This document shows positions 1-12,073 of a stretch of DNA of 28,069 nt, in pieces. The position numbers and the translations under genes are program-made. Source of the stretch: Hydnum rufescens UP504 (taxonomy: Eukaryota > Basidiomycota > Agaricomycetes > Cantharellales > Hydnaceae); NCBI GenBank assembly GCA_014904985.1, contig MU129188.1, forward strand, positions 3,627-31,695, given 5' to 3'. Below the pieces are notes generated by a model. It made no database searches and was not told the origin of the DNA. It worked only from the letters and a program-made list of their open reading frames with translations. How positions within the stretch are numbered: position 1 is the stretch's first letter; every line of letters starts with the position of its first letter.

Positions 1-167
1 AGCCCATGTCATGTGGGGCTCGCCCCAACTTAGACACCAACAAGAAGTTCTCCTCACTGGTCCTCCACCTCCACAACCCACAATGCCAACAAAGCAGTTA
101 CCAACTCCATCTCATACAATGGTACCCTTCTAGCCATGGAAAAATTGTGCTGATCAGTGCTCCAGTG
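1..167 (+). pseudogene. LINE ORF1 (gag) fragment upstream of the zinc knuckle
   Basis: This is the gag segment just before the zinc knuckle of the Tad1-like LINE that resumes at 9093. One frame gives KKFSSLVLHLHNPQ near 40-85, then a one-base shift leads to ANKAVTNSISYNGTLLAMEK, followed by CRSVLQC if the TGA at 151-153 was once CGA. Joining base 167 to 9093 continues the frame directly into CHNCQCFGH, so the two pieces are one ORF1 split by an insertion. Gag of these elements binds RNA and forms the transposition particle. The upstream part lies outside the window. The frameshift and TGA make it non-functional. Assignment rests on the exact rejoining and on the usual position of such a block before the CCHC knuckle. 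Confidence 0.7.
160..167. repeat. Target site duplication, left copy (CTCCAGTG)
   Basis: The 8 bp CTCCAGTG directly before the left terminal inverted repeat recurs at 9085-9092 directly after the right one. Because the element ends in CAC and GTG, a 10 bp duplication (GCTCCAGTGC) with an element two bases shorter is equally symmetrical. Confidence 0.85.
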
Positions 168-380
168 CACCTAATGCACCCTCAAAAAGGTACCTCTTAG
201 GTGGGTTTCGGTTGCATTGGCCTTTGACCTAAGAGGTGGTTTTATATAGCATGTCTAGGCAGTGTCTAAAGGTGTTCAAAAGATGAAAAATTCTAAAGTC
301 CCTATAATAGGCATGCCTATCTGTGCATGCCACAGGTGCCACTCCCAGGCTTTTTAACTATTTGATAGGCATTCTGGGGT

Positions 381-583
381 TGATTTAGGCATGCCTAAAT
401 CAGTTGTGTCTAATGATGTCTTAGAGCTTAATTATTTGACTTGAATTGAAGAGGCCTATCCAGGGTTGATTTAGACATGCCTAAATCAGTGATGTCTAGT
501 GATGTGTAGAGTCAGGTGCTGCTCCAGGGGTTTTACAATGACTTGATGGACACCCTGCAGTTGATTTAGGCATGCCTAAATCA
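381..583 (+). repeat. Three subterminal palindromes (TGATTTAGGCATGCCTAAATCA type)
   Basis: The 22 bp palindrome with half-site TGATTTAGGCA occurs at 381-402, 468-489 (one mismatch) and 562-583, spaced 87-94 bp. Related, partly decayed sites lie in the opposite arm near 5118-5142, 5226-5246 and 5322-5343. Regularly spaced subterminal palindromes in a TIR are typical of transposase binding sites; that role is inferred. Confidence 0.75.
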
Positions 584-2174
584 GCTGTGTCTAGTTATGT
601 CTAGAGCTTGCTATATCTCATTAGAGTCTGTTGGGTCCATGAGGGCTTAGTATGCAGTGAGTCTACTAGTGGATAAATTAAAACAGGTTGACCATTACCA
701 GGAGGTGTCTTATTGTGTGCCTAAGCTGTTCTAGGCAGGTAACTTGGGTCTGAGTTTTAGTACAAAATATATATGTAATTATCCTAAATGGATATCTAGT
801 TGCAATAAACATGTATCCTATCTTTTAAAAAATGCCAAAATGCAGAAATTAAATGAAGTACATCCAAAGAATATTTAGGCATCCAGCCCAATGGGGCCCA
901 GGACCAGGGGGAGGTGCCTGGGATGAATGGATGGACCCCTGGGGACCCTGATTAAGTGAAAAAATCAGGCCAGGGCCAATGGTTAATCCCTGAAACAATG
1001 AGGGCAGGAAGAACAGCTCTGGACCACCACCAGAAGTTGCGGAATCTAAGTGCTGAGCGGATCAGTCTGAAATTGCACATAATTGACGATCTACTCGGAT
1101 GCAAACCAAATATAAAAATTTCAGCCCACCACATTCCAATGCACATTAGTCATACGAAGAATAATGGGCAAACACAGTACTTTGGCCCATATTAAACAAT
1201 TAAATATTCTCTCCCTCCCAATAAGAATAGCCTGGGGCACTGCTGAAAAACAATCTACAACGGAGAGACATGAGAAAACCAAACATATAAAGTGTACGAA
1301 TCACCCTCCCCCCAATCTTATGTGCCAACCAAAACAATCACCATATCCCAATTCCATACACAGGTTAAGCGTGCACATGAGACACAGGTAACTCAGAAAC
1401 CACCACGACAAACTTTCCCAAAAAGACCCACTTTGACGCACTCCGCCTAACTGAAGCAATCTGGCCCCAATGATTAGAGGCCATGCTATGCAACAAAAAT
1501 TACATATCAAACCAACTTATCAGCCCATACCATGTCCAGTTAGTTATGGAGTTATGGCCAACACAACGTCTCTCCTCTGCCACCACCATCTTGACAAAAT
1601 TACGTCCTTACTCCCCCCTTACACAGACCAGGATAAGAATCTTGAAATTTACAATGATACTCGGCCATAATGCACTGGACAACTCACACAATAATGCGCT
1701 CAAACATAAAACCATCAGCCCTATTTTGCTTACCTCACACTTGATTAGGCCTACCACTTCCCCCCCATCCCCTTAGAGCAGGAAAATGGAACATCACAAA
1801 ACCCTATACCTCCAATGAATGTGACCAACTCACACTCAAGCCTAAACCTAGCGCCGGAATCAAGTCTTTTGATTAAGTTGTAGCCTTGATCTTAACTAAT
1901 CCAACAACCTCCCTCAGAATGAACTTTGTGCACCTGTGTGGAGGTTTCCTGACAATAATTCCGAAGGGAGGGGGAGTGAAGGGTTCCAAAAGGGACCATT
2001 ACATCCCAAACAATGTAACGCCCCAAGGGCGTGAGACTCCTGATAACCACCAACCCTAACACACCAATAGTATACTAGATCAAACCAAACACTTACCCAC
2101 ATACAAAACCCCAATATAGTGTCCACAAATGCCAAAATATCCAGCCTAACTGGCCACTCCTTTATGGCACTGCC

Positions 2175-2543
2175 TCAACCACGGCACCTCCCACTCCCAA
2201 AACAACAATTTTCTTCCCAGAGCATATCCAATCTCCCATCGCACATGGGCCCTGCAAATTCACCCTCTTGTGTCCAATACACAATCTCAACAATAATGCC
2301 TCCTCCAACATCTCCACCCCAACACACTTCAATTACAATAGACCGCATCCATGTGGTAGGATGAGATACCCTATAACTATTGTTCACGCTTTCAATAGAC
2401 ATACCCCTCCACTTTGGGGCACCACCCAATCCCAGAGCTCCAATCCACCTTCTCGCACCATTTTCCTCAGCAACTAGGCGCCAACACTCCGGCACACCAT
2501 TCGGAGGTATCAGCACAAAATAAATCAAAGCCACTTCAAGCAC
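2175..2543 (-). pseudogene. Unrecognised ORF remnant in the left arm
   Basis: A 122-residue open frame on the minus strand contains APKWRGMSIESVNNS and MLWEENCCFGSGRC. The inverted counterpart at about 3225-3490 on the plus strand keeps the same DNA (the stretch encoding GAPKW, and EENCC at about 3463-3477) but is shifted and broken. Two inverted copies holding a similar frame hint at an ancestral coding region of the element. I do not recognise a family, and since the area is rich in small indels the frame may be chance. Confidence 0.25.
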
Positions 2544-2834
2544 CTTCTTTCCCCGAATGTCGGCTCAACAAGACAACGATCACATTTCCCTGCCTCAACT
2601 CCACGTGAACAATTGATACTGAAAGATTGTTTTCTCCAAATATCTTCAAGTGTAGTAAGATATGATCACACCCAACACCCCAAAAACCAAAAAAAGCTCG
2701 GATGAGTACAATTTCAGAACCAAACTCCCATGGCAACTAACCCCTGTCGATTGGAGTATATTACAAGAACAATAAATTCTAGATCGTCCCAATATACATT
2801 TCGGGGGTTGGACCAGCGTACAGTATGTCAGTGA

Positions 2835-5600
2835 AATTCCATCAACCCCCCACATCAAATTATGGTTTACCTCCAACCCCAAAATTGATATGGCTCATGC
2901 ATAGAAATATTTCTTGATAACCCTACCAATCAAAATTGCCTATCGGCAACCTGCTCTTGACTGAAAATGTGAGAACCTCTCACCCATACTACCCTCATAT
3001 AACTCTAACTTACTATCCGATTAGAACCAACACTCTTCAATGACAGATCTTAGGATCCCAACTGCACGTGAGGCAAAGTGAGGTGAGGCACCTCCTAGGG
3101 TCATGTGCCCCACAATCGGCAAAAAAGTGTTATGAATGGGCTCAGAATCTGTGTGGGCGGGCCTCACACCAATTGAGGTCACCGGGCACGCGCTGTAGCC
3201 TACAAAAACAAATCCATGGGAGTGATTGGAGCTCTGGATAGTGCCCCAAAGTGGAGGGTGCGTTCAACACTCCACCGATGAAACTTGACACACAAACTAT
3301 TATAGGAAATCCTCTTCACACACCCCATGACAGTCCCCCATAGAATCTGAAAATGTTCTATTGGGGGCCATGTCCACCCATTACAAATCTATTCTATGGG
3401 AGCTGAACAACCCCACGGATGATATTTCAGGGCACTCCATGGGGATGGACAAGGCACATACCTGGGAAGAAAATTGTTGTAATCCTTGGAGGGGTGAAGC
3501 GGCTGTAGGACAGTGCCCCAAAATGGTCCATATTCCAGCTGACTATTGGGCATGCACTGTACACCCTAAAAATAATTGCTACCAGCACTAGTGTTAATAT
3601 CCAGAGAACCTAACCCCTGTGCTACATAACCACTTTGACCTCGCTCTTTTGAACCTTCCCTCCCCCTCATCACCTACAATTTATCAGCCCCTCCACAACA
3701 TACCAATTCCATTCATATTTTTGGACTATCCATCAGGGGTCATACTAACTCCAAAGCTCTGATTCACCATATTCTAGAGCACTGAAATCAAACACCGGTA
3801 GGTGGCTCACATCCTTCCCATGGCTACAGCTCTTTATCCCCAGTTCTCCTAGCCAAGGACAACAGACTGGTCATGCCTAAAAGTAAATACACACACAAAA
3901 AAAAGCCTGACTTTATTGGCCACAACATTATGTAAGTCATACATCATAATGGGCCCAAATACACCCCATTAACAACTGTTCAAAGTCCTCATATTCCTGC
4001 TCATAGTAGGAGGGAAGTACAACCATAAACTGTTTCAATGTTCACAACATGTATATGGACCGCAATCTGTATACTCCACATATACATACACTCGGCACAG
4101 TTATGCCTTAGAAAATTCTTCGGATATCAACTTCTTTGACCATATCAGCCTCTTAAATCACGGGCCACCACCTCATTCCAAGCCGACTCCATGCAACATA
4201 GAGACTTTTTGGAAATTCTCTTGGTGTTCCGGTCACTACCCCCAGTCAGCACGCCCCCTATAACCTCGCGATGCGACTCTGCGTCAATGCTCTACTTGGC
4301 ACCACGTATAATTCAAGCTCACACCCTATCATTCTCATGACTCCCTCGTAGACCTTCCACAGTCCCCAGCCCACTAAATCAAACACTCCACTGGCTGAGG
4401 AGCAAACATCAACCTCTGTAAAACCATAATCCCATCACACTTGTTCTTGCTCAAACTAATACATCCAAATAAACTACCATGACAATGCGCCTGTTATGGG
4501 CATCGACAGCTCATTATATCACCATAAATATGGTTTGCAGCCAGATTTAAGTCTTCTAAATTATAGTGACAACTCAAACTTATCAATGCATCCGCTGCAG
4601 CACTATGTCAGAATTCGGCAACTTCCTGTGTAGGTCCAGGAGCTGTTCTTCCTCAGCTTCACCCTAGTTTTCAGACACATTAACCATTGGCCCTGGGCCT
4701 GATTTTCACTTAATCAACGCGGTCACCCAGCGGAGATCACCATCCACTCCAGCACATCCCACCTAGTCTCGGTGCCCCCTATGGGCTGGAGGCCTAAAAC
4801 AAAATATTCTTTGGATGTATTCATTATAATTTCTGCAATTTTGCATTTTGGAAAAAGATAGGATACAAACATGCATAATCTAATGGCACCAGATACCCCA
4901 TTTAGGAATCAATTACATAATATTTCTCAACTTAAACAACTCAGACCCAAGTAACCCTGCCTGGTCAACGATTAAGGCAAACACCAATATAGAACCTCCT
5001 GGTAATGGTCAACCTGTTTTAATTTATCACTAGTAGACTCACTTGCATACTAAGCCCTTTCCATGGACACCACAGACTCTAATGAGATATAGCAAGTCTA
5101 GACATGACTAGACACAGTAATTTTAGGATGCCTTAAAATTACACACAACTGCAGGGTGTCACATCAAGTCATTGGTAAAACCCTGCGAGCAGTCAACCTA
5201 GAAATCACACATCACTAGACATCACTGATTTAGACATGCAAAATCACAATCCTCATAGGATAGGCCTCTTCCAAATTCAAGCATCAAATAATTAATAGTC
5301 ATAAACAATCTAGAACACAAAACTGATTTAGGCATGCCTATAAAATAACACCCCACAGAATGCCTGATTCCAAATCTAGTTAAAAAACAAGCCTGGGAGT
5401 GCGCCACAGTAGCGCAACAAGGCACAGAATAAAGCATGCCTACCTTATAGGAGTAGAAAATCTTCCACTTCTAAAATTACGCCCACCTCTATAGACACTC
5501 TAGACAACAAATATATCAACAAACAACCTCATTAACGGTCACCAACAGCCAATGAACTAGAAACTCCACCTCAAGAGGATAGCCTCTCTAAACTGTTAGA
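2835..5600 (-). repeat. Right arm of the giant inverted repeat
   Basis: This is the reverse-complement counterpart of 168-2830, more indel-ridden than the outer left arm. It includes the counterpart of the left ORF remnant (about 3225-3591, plus strand) and decayed subterminal palindromes near 5118-5343. The outer end near 5500-5610 is a degraded version of the clean right terminus at 8978-9084. No intact coding region is visible in 3600-5500. Confidence 0.6.
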
Positions 5601-8600
5601 AGAGGGTGCACTTACAGGCCTGCTCCAGCGCCGACAACACAACTGTCAATATGCTCTTTCGCCAACTAGCGCTTTCCAGTAATTGGCTCCAGAAGACCTG
5701 CAGCCAAATGTGCAGGCCCCCACTCAGTAACACCCCTGATGCCACTGCCACCACCACTGCACTCGCCTCGATATTGCAAATTGCTCGCACACGATCCCCA
5801 ACAAACCCTCCTATTGTGTGTATGTAACAAAGGGTAAGCCATTGACCGCCACCAGCAAACGGGAATGCCCCCATGGTGCGATCAGCCCTAGCCTAGAAAG
5901 ACGTAAACACACCCTACCTCCATGATCACACCCTCCCCTACCGCACCTTCATCCCTAGAAATAATAGAGCTCACAAGTCTCCTCTGTGCAGCTCCCTATC
6001 CTGCTGACAACTCTCCCAACCCCATCCCCTGAGTTTTTGGCTTTCCAAACCACTATAACTAATTAGTCCCAATGCCTCCATGCCAGCCGTCCCAATGTCT
6101 CCCCTGCTTCTATACACGCCCCACAGACAAGCATAAAAGTTTGACATCCCTGTTTATCAAGTAACCCATCCACAACCCTACTCCTAATGGCTCACTTCCC
6201 CACCATCCCAACATTCATCCCACAAGTGGACCTCCTCCTTATCTCCCAATCTGCGCCCCATCTCTGGACCCCACCACCCACACACCCCCCTCCTTGTCAT
6301 ATACATTAACACTACATATTCCTTTCACATCATCCTATATCCAAAACTCTCCCCCACTGGCTCCACCTAACATCTCAAGCCAGTACTCACTCTCTCTCCA
6401 ACGACCACCCCACTCCCACTTATATCTTCATCAATAGTCTAACCCACTTCCACTTTTCTCTGCCCAAACCCCTCAATTATTCAAACTGTCACTGGGAGAC
6501 CCCCTTACTTCCCACCATACCCCTCTCATCGTCCTAGGTGAGATGTATACATATGACTCCCTCTTTCCTGAGACCTGCCCCGGAATAGGCAAGTCTGAAG
6601 GACATTGGAGCTCCGAGGATGACCATCCCTAATCATTGACACCTAAATGACACACAAATCAATGGGAGCAACCACTCACACAATCCAGCCATACGGCTAT
6701 AATCACATTTCACAAATGCCCCAACCACCAACCCACACCAAAAAACCACAACAATGGTAACGATCTAGATTCCAACTTCTCCCAGCCAGTCAATGGAACC
6801 CCTCATAAACACAATATGCATGCACCCTACTTCCCACACATCTGAGCATCCACAACAATTGATCCTGGCCTCAGGACCAACTTACCCACTAATACACTGC
6901 CTAACTCTCCACATCCCCCCAGTCTACATTACCCAACTGGCAACCATTCATCGGGACACACGCGCCCACGACCTTGGATCAAGATTAGGCTCTCATTGGT
7001 CAATGAAGACTTTACACCCCAAGTATGGTCAATGGTCTCACAACTCACTCCCAAACCCAACCAGTCCACCTACATTAATTTCATATGGACTGTAAGTTCA
7101 CCTTCATGGAAAATCCCGTTAAAAAGAACAAGGCCATCCAGGCGGCCCCAATGTGTCACCAATCACTCCTCACCTCCCCATCTCACCACTATGAAAATGC
7201 TGGTCGCGTACCCAGACTCAATGTTGCCCTCTGGAAACGGCCAGCTGCACCCCAACACACACAGCTCCCAATTCAACCACACCTCGCAAGACGGGCCACA
7301 GAAACATATGCTCGCCCTCGAAGAGCTTTCCCTCCCAAACATTGGAGTCAGCGCACACCCCACATACCGCCACCCAGCACTCGGCACCACCTATCCTTGC
7401 CTGCCTCACGACCCTACCCCACCCTGTTCCAACTTGCACCCCCCCCCCCCACCCCCCCACCCACTCCCCCTGCCTATGTCACAAACAACCCCCCCAATGA
7501 ATCAGGTGCCATTGTTTCACCCCACTCCACCTCCATGCACCCACCCAGGATGATCTCCCCCTGCCACCACCCCATAGCCTGATCAACACCTTTTTTCTCA
7601 TGAGATTCCCTCTCTCCTCCACCCCAACCACATGCTCGCCCCTGACCTCCTCTCATCCCCCCGCCATAGACCTACACCCCCCACTCCCTCACACCTACTT
7701 ACCCCCCCCAAACCCACAGAATTGCCCACTGAACACAGATACCAGTCCCCTATGCGCCCAACACGGCCCCTGCACCAACATCGGCACCTCCCAGGTCCAC
7801 ACTCCTCCAAAAGCGCTTTCGGCAACTCGCGATCCTGACCACCCCACACCTCCTGACACAATGCACCCACCTCTCGCTCGCACTGCCCATACTCCTTGCG
7901 ACTTCTCTACCCCCCTCTCCCTCCCGGTGGGACGTAACAACCCATTACCCCAATCCTTTGCCAACCTGGCGCAACCAGCAGCCTACCTCCCACACACACG
8001 CAATCGCCTATCCCCCTTATGACTCCTCCTTGAGCCATCTATGGGGCACAGTCGTTAGAAGGGCACCAGTAGCCAACAAGCCATTCCCCATATTTAAGCA
8101 CATAATATAAAGTACTCCAAACTCCTGACACAAACACCTCACTCAGGTGCATGTCTAGCGACATAGCTCCCACACCGTAGGATGGCAATAAAAATACCAT
8201 TGTAACGAGCATATCAAAACAGCAATAGATGCCACAAATGATAATGGTATGGTGGCTCCTGCCCTACATAGAATGTCACAAGAGAAATGCCATCTATCCA
8301 CAACCATCTTATAAACAAAACCCACAACTTTGGAATCCACCAGATAACATGCCAAAAATGCACAACAAGGTCCCCCTACGAAACACTACACCTACACCCT
8401 CAATCCATACTTAAATCTTTAATGACCTCCAAAGCGTAAGCGCACAAGTAAAAAAACTCCAGTGTGTAGTCAGAAAATGCGAAATAATCCCTTAGATCCA
8501 AGCCTCCCCAATTAGGAAATGAATCATGTGACCTAAATCATCACAAAAATATAATTGATGGCCTAGCCACAGAAATCGAATCATTCTATAACTCCGTCAG

Positions 8601-8888
8601 GTTTTGATCGGAGAGGTGGCCCACACCTAATGTAACACTTAGATAGCTACAAATTATGTTATCTCTTGGCAATATGGTACCAAAAACATACATACGCTCG
8701 AACAACCAAAATGCACTCTACCCGCAGACCATTTAAAAATAACCATGGTGTAACTATCACCAATTCTCAAGGGATCTATTCGGCACCGACCTTTTTCCAA
8801 TCACGATTCGCATTCTCCAATACCATGTTCCGCAATAACCCCAAGTCTCCCCTGGGAAAAGATAGATAACAATAAGATCTGGCATCCA
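5600..8888 (+). pseudogene. Scrambled second copy of LINE 9070-11663 (possible false duplication)
   Basis: Collinear with 9070-11663: transposon terminus and zinc-knuckle region (5600-5850), endonuclease region (about 6000-6640), RT N-terminal part (about 6780-8240), and the start of the inserted 1.6 kb repeat (about 8340-8888). It is about 3289 bp against 2594 bp, because extra bases are scattered throughout, so no frame survives beyond short runs. The proline- and histidine-rich ORFs here (for example 6996-7553 and 7600-8022) are by-products of C-rich scrambled sequence. Since the copy includes the boundary of the repeat inserted in the RT, it derives from the already interrupted LINE. The insertion-heavy divergence suggests raw long-read error. 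Confidence 0.7.
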
Positions 8889-8977
8889 CTCTAACCCCCC
8901 ACCCCCCAGGTAAACTCTGGAGGCTACGTGACAAACAGACAAAATCCACACTAGCAAACATCTGGATCCAGTACACA
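8889..8977. other. Unassigned junction sequence
   Basis: About 90 bp between the scrambled LINE copy and the clean right transposon terminus. It contains a C-rich run (8894-8909). I see no match to either neighbour and no gene. Confidence 0.4.
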
Positions 8978-9084
8978 CAATTAGACACTGCCTAGACATG
9001 CCTATATAAAAACCACCTCTTAGGTCAAAGGCCAATGCAACTGGAACCCACCTAAGAGGTACCTTTTTGAGGGTGCATTAGGTG
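8978..9084 (-). repeat. Right terminal inverted repeat of the insertion
   Basis: Near-perfect reverse complement of 168-275, ending GAGGGTGCATTAGGTG. It holds an internal inverted pair, CCTCTTAGGT and ACCTAAGAGG. It is followed at once by the CTCCAGTG duplication. Confidence 0.85.
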
Positions 9085-9092
9085 CTCCAGTG
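9085..9092. repeat. Target site duplication, right copy (CTCCAGTG)
   Basis: Identical to 160-167. The LINE gag frame resumes across it. Confidence 0.85.
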
Positions 9093-9366
9093 CCACAACT
9101 GTCAATGCTTTGGCCATACTGCAGCTCGGTACTTGGCTCAGAAGACCTGCAGCCAATGTGCCGGCCCCCACTTAACCACTGAATGCCACTGTACTGCCAC
9201 ACTGGCATGCCTCGATCATTGCAATTGTGCACATGTCCCCCTCCTATGTGTGTTATGTAAAGGTAGCCATTGAGCCACCAGCAAGGAATGCCCCATGTGG
9301 ATCCAAGCCCTAGCCTGAGTAAACAACTCCTCCAATGACAACCCCCTCCTCTACCTTATCCATGAA
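9093..9366 (+). pseudogene. LINE ORF1 (gag) C-terminal part with CCHC zinc knuckles
   Basis: The frame reads CHNCQCFGHTAARY, then TCSQCAGPHLTTEC, then LCVLCKGSH and ATSKECP: a run of CCHC-type knuckles as in ORF1 of Tad1-like LINEs, which bind element RNA. Two TGA codons (9271-9273 before ATSKECP, 9316-9318 in ALA-stop-VNN) sit where Arg is plausible, so both probably come from CGA. The frame closes at a TAA (9364-9366) that may be the true ORF1 end. An unusual excess of Cys and His fits Arg codon loss by CpG decay. The N-terminal part is at 1-167. Confidence 0.75.
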
Positions 9367-9429
9367 TAAAGAGGCCTCCCAAGCTTCCTCCTGCTGCAGC
9401 TCCCTTCCTGCTGACAACCTCCCAACCCC

Positions 9430-11314
9430 TCCCCTGAGTTTTTGGCTTTCCAATATAACATGCACCATGCCTCAGCAGTCCACCATTCCCTTTTTAACAG
9501 CCCCAAGACAGCTAAGTTTGACATCCTGTTTATCCAGGAACCTTACACCTACTCCCTTAATGGTACTTCCCACATCCTACAGCATCCCAAGTGGCACCTC
9601 TTACTCCCATCTGGCCCCATCTCTGACCCACCAACCCCCCCTCCTCTGTCATTTACATTAACACTCATATTCCTTCATCTCTATATCAAACTCTCCCCAC
9701 TGGCTCACCTAACATCTCAGCAGTATCCTTCTCCTTCCACGCCACCCCACTCCCACTTATTTTCATCAATGTCTACAACCCACCTTCCACTTTCTCTTCC
9801 CTACAACCCCTCTATAACTTACTGGCAGACCCCCTTTCCTCCCACCAGACTCCCCTCTCATTCTCCTAGGTGATTTTAATATGCACTCCCCTCTCTGGGA
9901 TGCCCCGGATAGGGCAGGGTGAGTGACATGGAGTCGGATGACCTTATCCTTGCCCTATCACATCATGGAGCACAACTTCAATCCCAGCCAGGTATAATCA
10001 CATTTCACAATGCCCCAAACCACACTATGGTAATCGATCTAGCATTCACTTCCCCAGCAGCATGGAACCTCTACATAGCATGCAACACTTCCCACAATCT
10101 GGACCATGATCATGGCTCAGACCACTACCCACTAATACACTGCCTAGCTCTCCACACTCCCCCCCCAGTTCCATCCCAATGGCACCTATGGGACAAGGCA
10201 GATTGGATCAAGATTGCCTCTTTGGTCAATGAAGACTTATGGTCATGGTCAACACCTCATCCCAACCAAGCCACTATTAATATGGCTGTAGTTCACTTCA
10301 TGGAAACTGTAAAGAAGGCCATCATGGCCCATGTCCCTCTATCCTCACCCTCACCATATGCCAAATGCTGGTGGTCCCCAGAACTCATGGCCCTCTGGAA
10401 ACAGGCCAGCTGCACCCAACACCAGGCTCAATCAACCCACACTGAAGAGGCCACAGAAATATGGGCTGCGGCCTGAAGAGCTTTCCAACATGGAGTCAGG
10501 CAACACAAGCACCAGCACTGGCACAACTTCCTTGCCTGCCTCAATGACTCCACCCTGTTCACTGCCTCCTGTTATGCAACAAATGAACAGGTGCCTTGTT
10601 TCACCCCTCCACTCATGCAACCAGGAAATTCCCCTGCCACCACCCTGCCTGATCAAGCCAACCTTTTTCATGAGACTTTCTTCTCTCCACCATGTGCACC
10701 TGACCTCTCCAATATCCATCCTGGCCATGCCTACCCCACTCCTCACCACTTTTACCCCCTCCAAATCACAGAACTTGATGAACAGATAAAGTGCATGGCC
10801 CCAGACAAGGCCCTGGGGATCAATGGCATCCCAGTCCAACTCCTCCAAAAGGTTTGGGACTGGATCTGCCAACCACTGAATGACATCTGTAAAGCATGTA
10901 TTCATATTGGATTTTACCCCTCTCCCTGGTGGGAAGCCACAACCTTAATCCTTTGCAAACCTGGGAAACCAGACTACTCAAAACCAAATGCCTACCACCC
11001 TATTGCCCTCTTGAGCACTATGGGCAAGCTCTTTGAGGGCACCATAGCCCAACAGATTACCTATTTAGCAAATAAGTACCAACTCCTGCCCAACACTCAC
11101 CTAGGGTGCTGTCTGGGCTGCTCCACAGAGGATGGCATAATCACCATTGAAGAGCATATCAAACATGAATGATGCCACAAAAATGTTGTAGGGGCTCTGC
11201 TCATAGATGTCAAGAATGCCTTTCCCACCATCTCTAAACCCCACTTGATCCATAACATGCAAAAATGCAAGGTCCCCCTCGAAATCACTAACCTCATTTC
11301 TTCTTTTATGTCCG
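9430..11314 (+). pseudogene. LINE ORF2, part 1: endonuclease and RT fingers
   Basis: An APE-type endonuclease is recognisable: FIQEPYTY (catalytic Glu), GDFNMHSPLWD near 9870-9903, IDLAFTS near 10033-10053 and SDHYPL near 10117-10134. At least three single-base shifts (near 9650, 9835 and 9912, some in homopolymers) break the first half; from 9919 one frame runs to the end. The RT part follows with CMAPDKALGINGIP (GPDGIP-like), PIALLSTMGKLFEG, LGCCLGCSTEDG and LIDVKNAFPTIS (motif A, Asp kept). TGA stops lie at 10474-10476 and 11170-11172. The Cys in GCCLGCST, where these RTs usually have Arg, are CpG-decay marks. The frame stops at the 1.6 kb insertion and resumes at about 12915. Confidence 0.85.
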
Positions 11315-11889
11315 GTGTGGAAGATAAAAACATCCAGTATCAGAAAATGCGAATATCCCTTGATCCCAGCCATTGGAATGATCATGTGACCTATTACAAA
11401 ATTAATTATGGCTATGCACAGAAATCGAATTCATTCTATAACTCCGTCAGTTTTGATCAGAGAGGTGCGCCCATATAACACTTAGAAAGCTACAATTTAC
11501 ACCTTTCAAATGGTACCAAACACAAGTCGAACAGACCAAAAATGCACTCTCCAGACCAATATTACTGTCACAATCCAGGATTTCTGGTAAAAAAACGAAT
11601 TTCTCCATCAGTTCGCATTCAATCCTTTCGGAACAACCGTTCCTGGAAAGATATAAAAAATCTGCATCCAACGGTACTGAGCGCATGAAGAACAGATCAA
11701 AACTGAACTCTGCAGAACAATATTACTATCAGAATCAACACCCATCAGTAAAAAACGAATTTCTCTGTCAGTTTACACCGGATCTGCTCGGAACCACCGC
11801 GCCCAGAAAGCTGTTAAAAATCTGCATCGAATGATATCAAGAACGTCTATTACGGATGCAAACTGTTGTTTCTGCATTGAATCCCATCC

Positions 11890-11960
11890 CATGCACTTGT
11901 CCCCATTATCAACCAACAACAAAAACATCTTAACCACTGGGCTACAAACAAATTAATCTC
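11890..11960 (-). other. tRNA-like A-box segment inside the repeat
   Basis: On the minus strand the repeat reads TAGCCCAGTGGTTAAG, close to the Pol III A box (TRGCNNAGTGG) of tRNAs and tRNA-derived SINEs. The same motif in copy C (23132-23149, plus strand) lies at the very edge of homology. A weak B-box-like GGATTCAATGC follows about 60 nt later in copy A. There is no foldable tRNA here. Confidence 0.35.
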
Positions 11961-12073
11961 CAAGAACTCGGAAATATCCTTTGATTTCATCTCCCATTGC
12001 CACAAATAACTTCTAGAACCTCACAGATAAGAAAGATAACACCCCTTGACTACCCTTTTGTTCTGTTTATGAA

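Larger units (their letters stand above)
168..2830 (+). repeat. Left arm of a giant inverted repeat
   Basis: This arm pairs with 2835-5600 about a centre near 2832. Matching points include 180 with 5490-5600, 820 with 4850, 970 with 4690, 1960 with 3680, 2200 with 3475 and 2420 with 3243. The outer 800 bp is clean; further in, the match is full of small indels. No intact gene is visible in 1100-2830, which is A/C-rich on the plus strand with only short ORFs. Confidence 0.65.
168..9084. mobile_element. Long-TIR DNA transposon-like insertion in the LINE gag (as assembled)
   Basis: The structure starts CACCTAATGCACCCTC and ends with its reverse complement. The inverted match extends about 108 bp in clean sequence (168-275 with 8978-9084), and a weaker inverted match continues for more than 2 kb. 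An 8-10 bp target duplication and clean rejoining of the LINE gag frame after removal show real insertion. TSD length and long TIRs would fit Mutator-like or hAT elements. No transposase is readable, so the superfamily is open. The assembled 8.9 kb includes a scrambled second copy of the neighbouring LINE (5600-8888) that probably does not belong. The real element may end near 5610 and be about 5.4 kb. Confidence 0.7.

Noticed and set aside
952..1776. Small ORFs on both strands of the left arm
   Set aside because: Short, overlapping, without recognisable motifs, and in indel-rich sequence.
6996..8022. Long proline- and histidine-rich ORFs on both strands
   Set aside because: They lie in the scrambled LINE copy, overlap in several frames and match no part of the clean LINE frame; C-rich sequence simply lacks stops.
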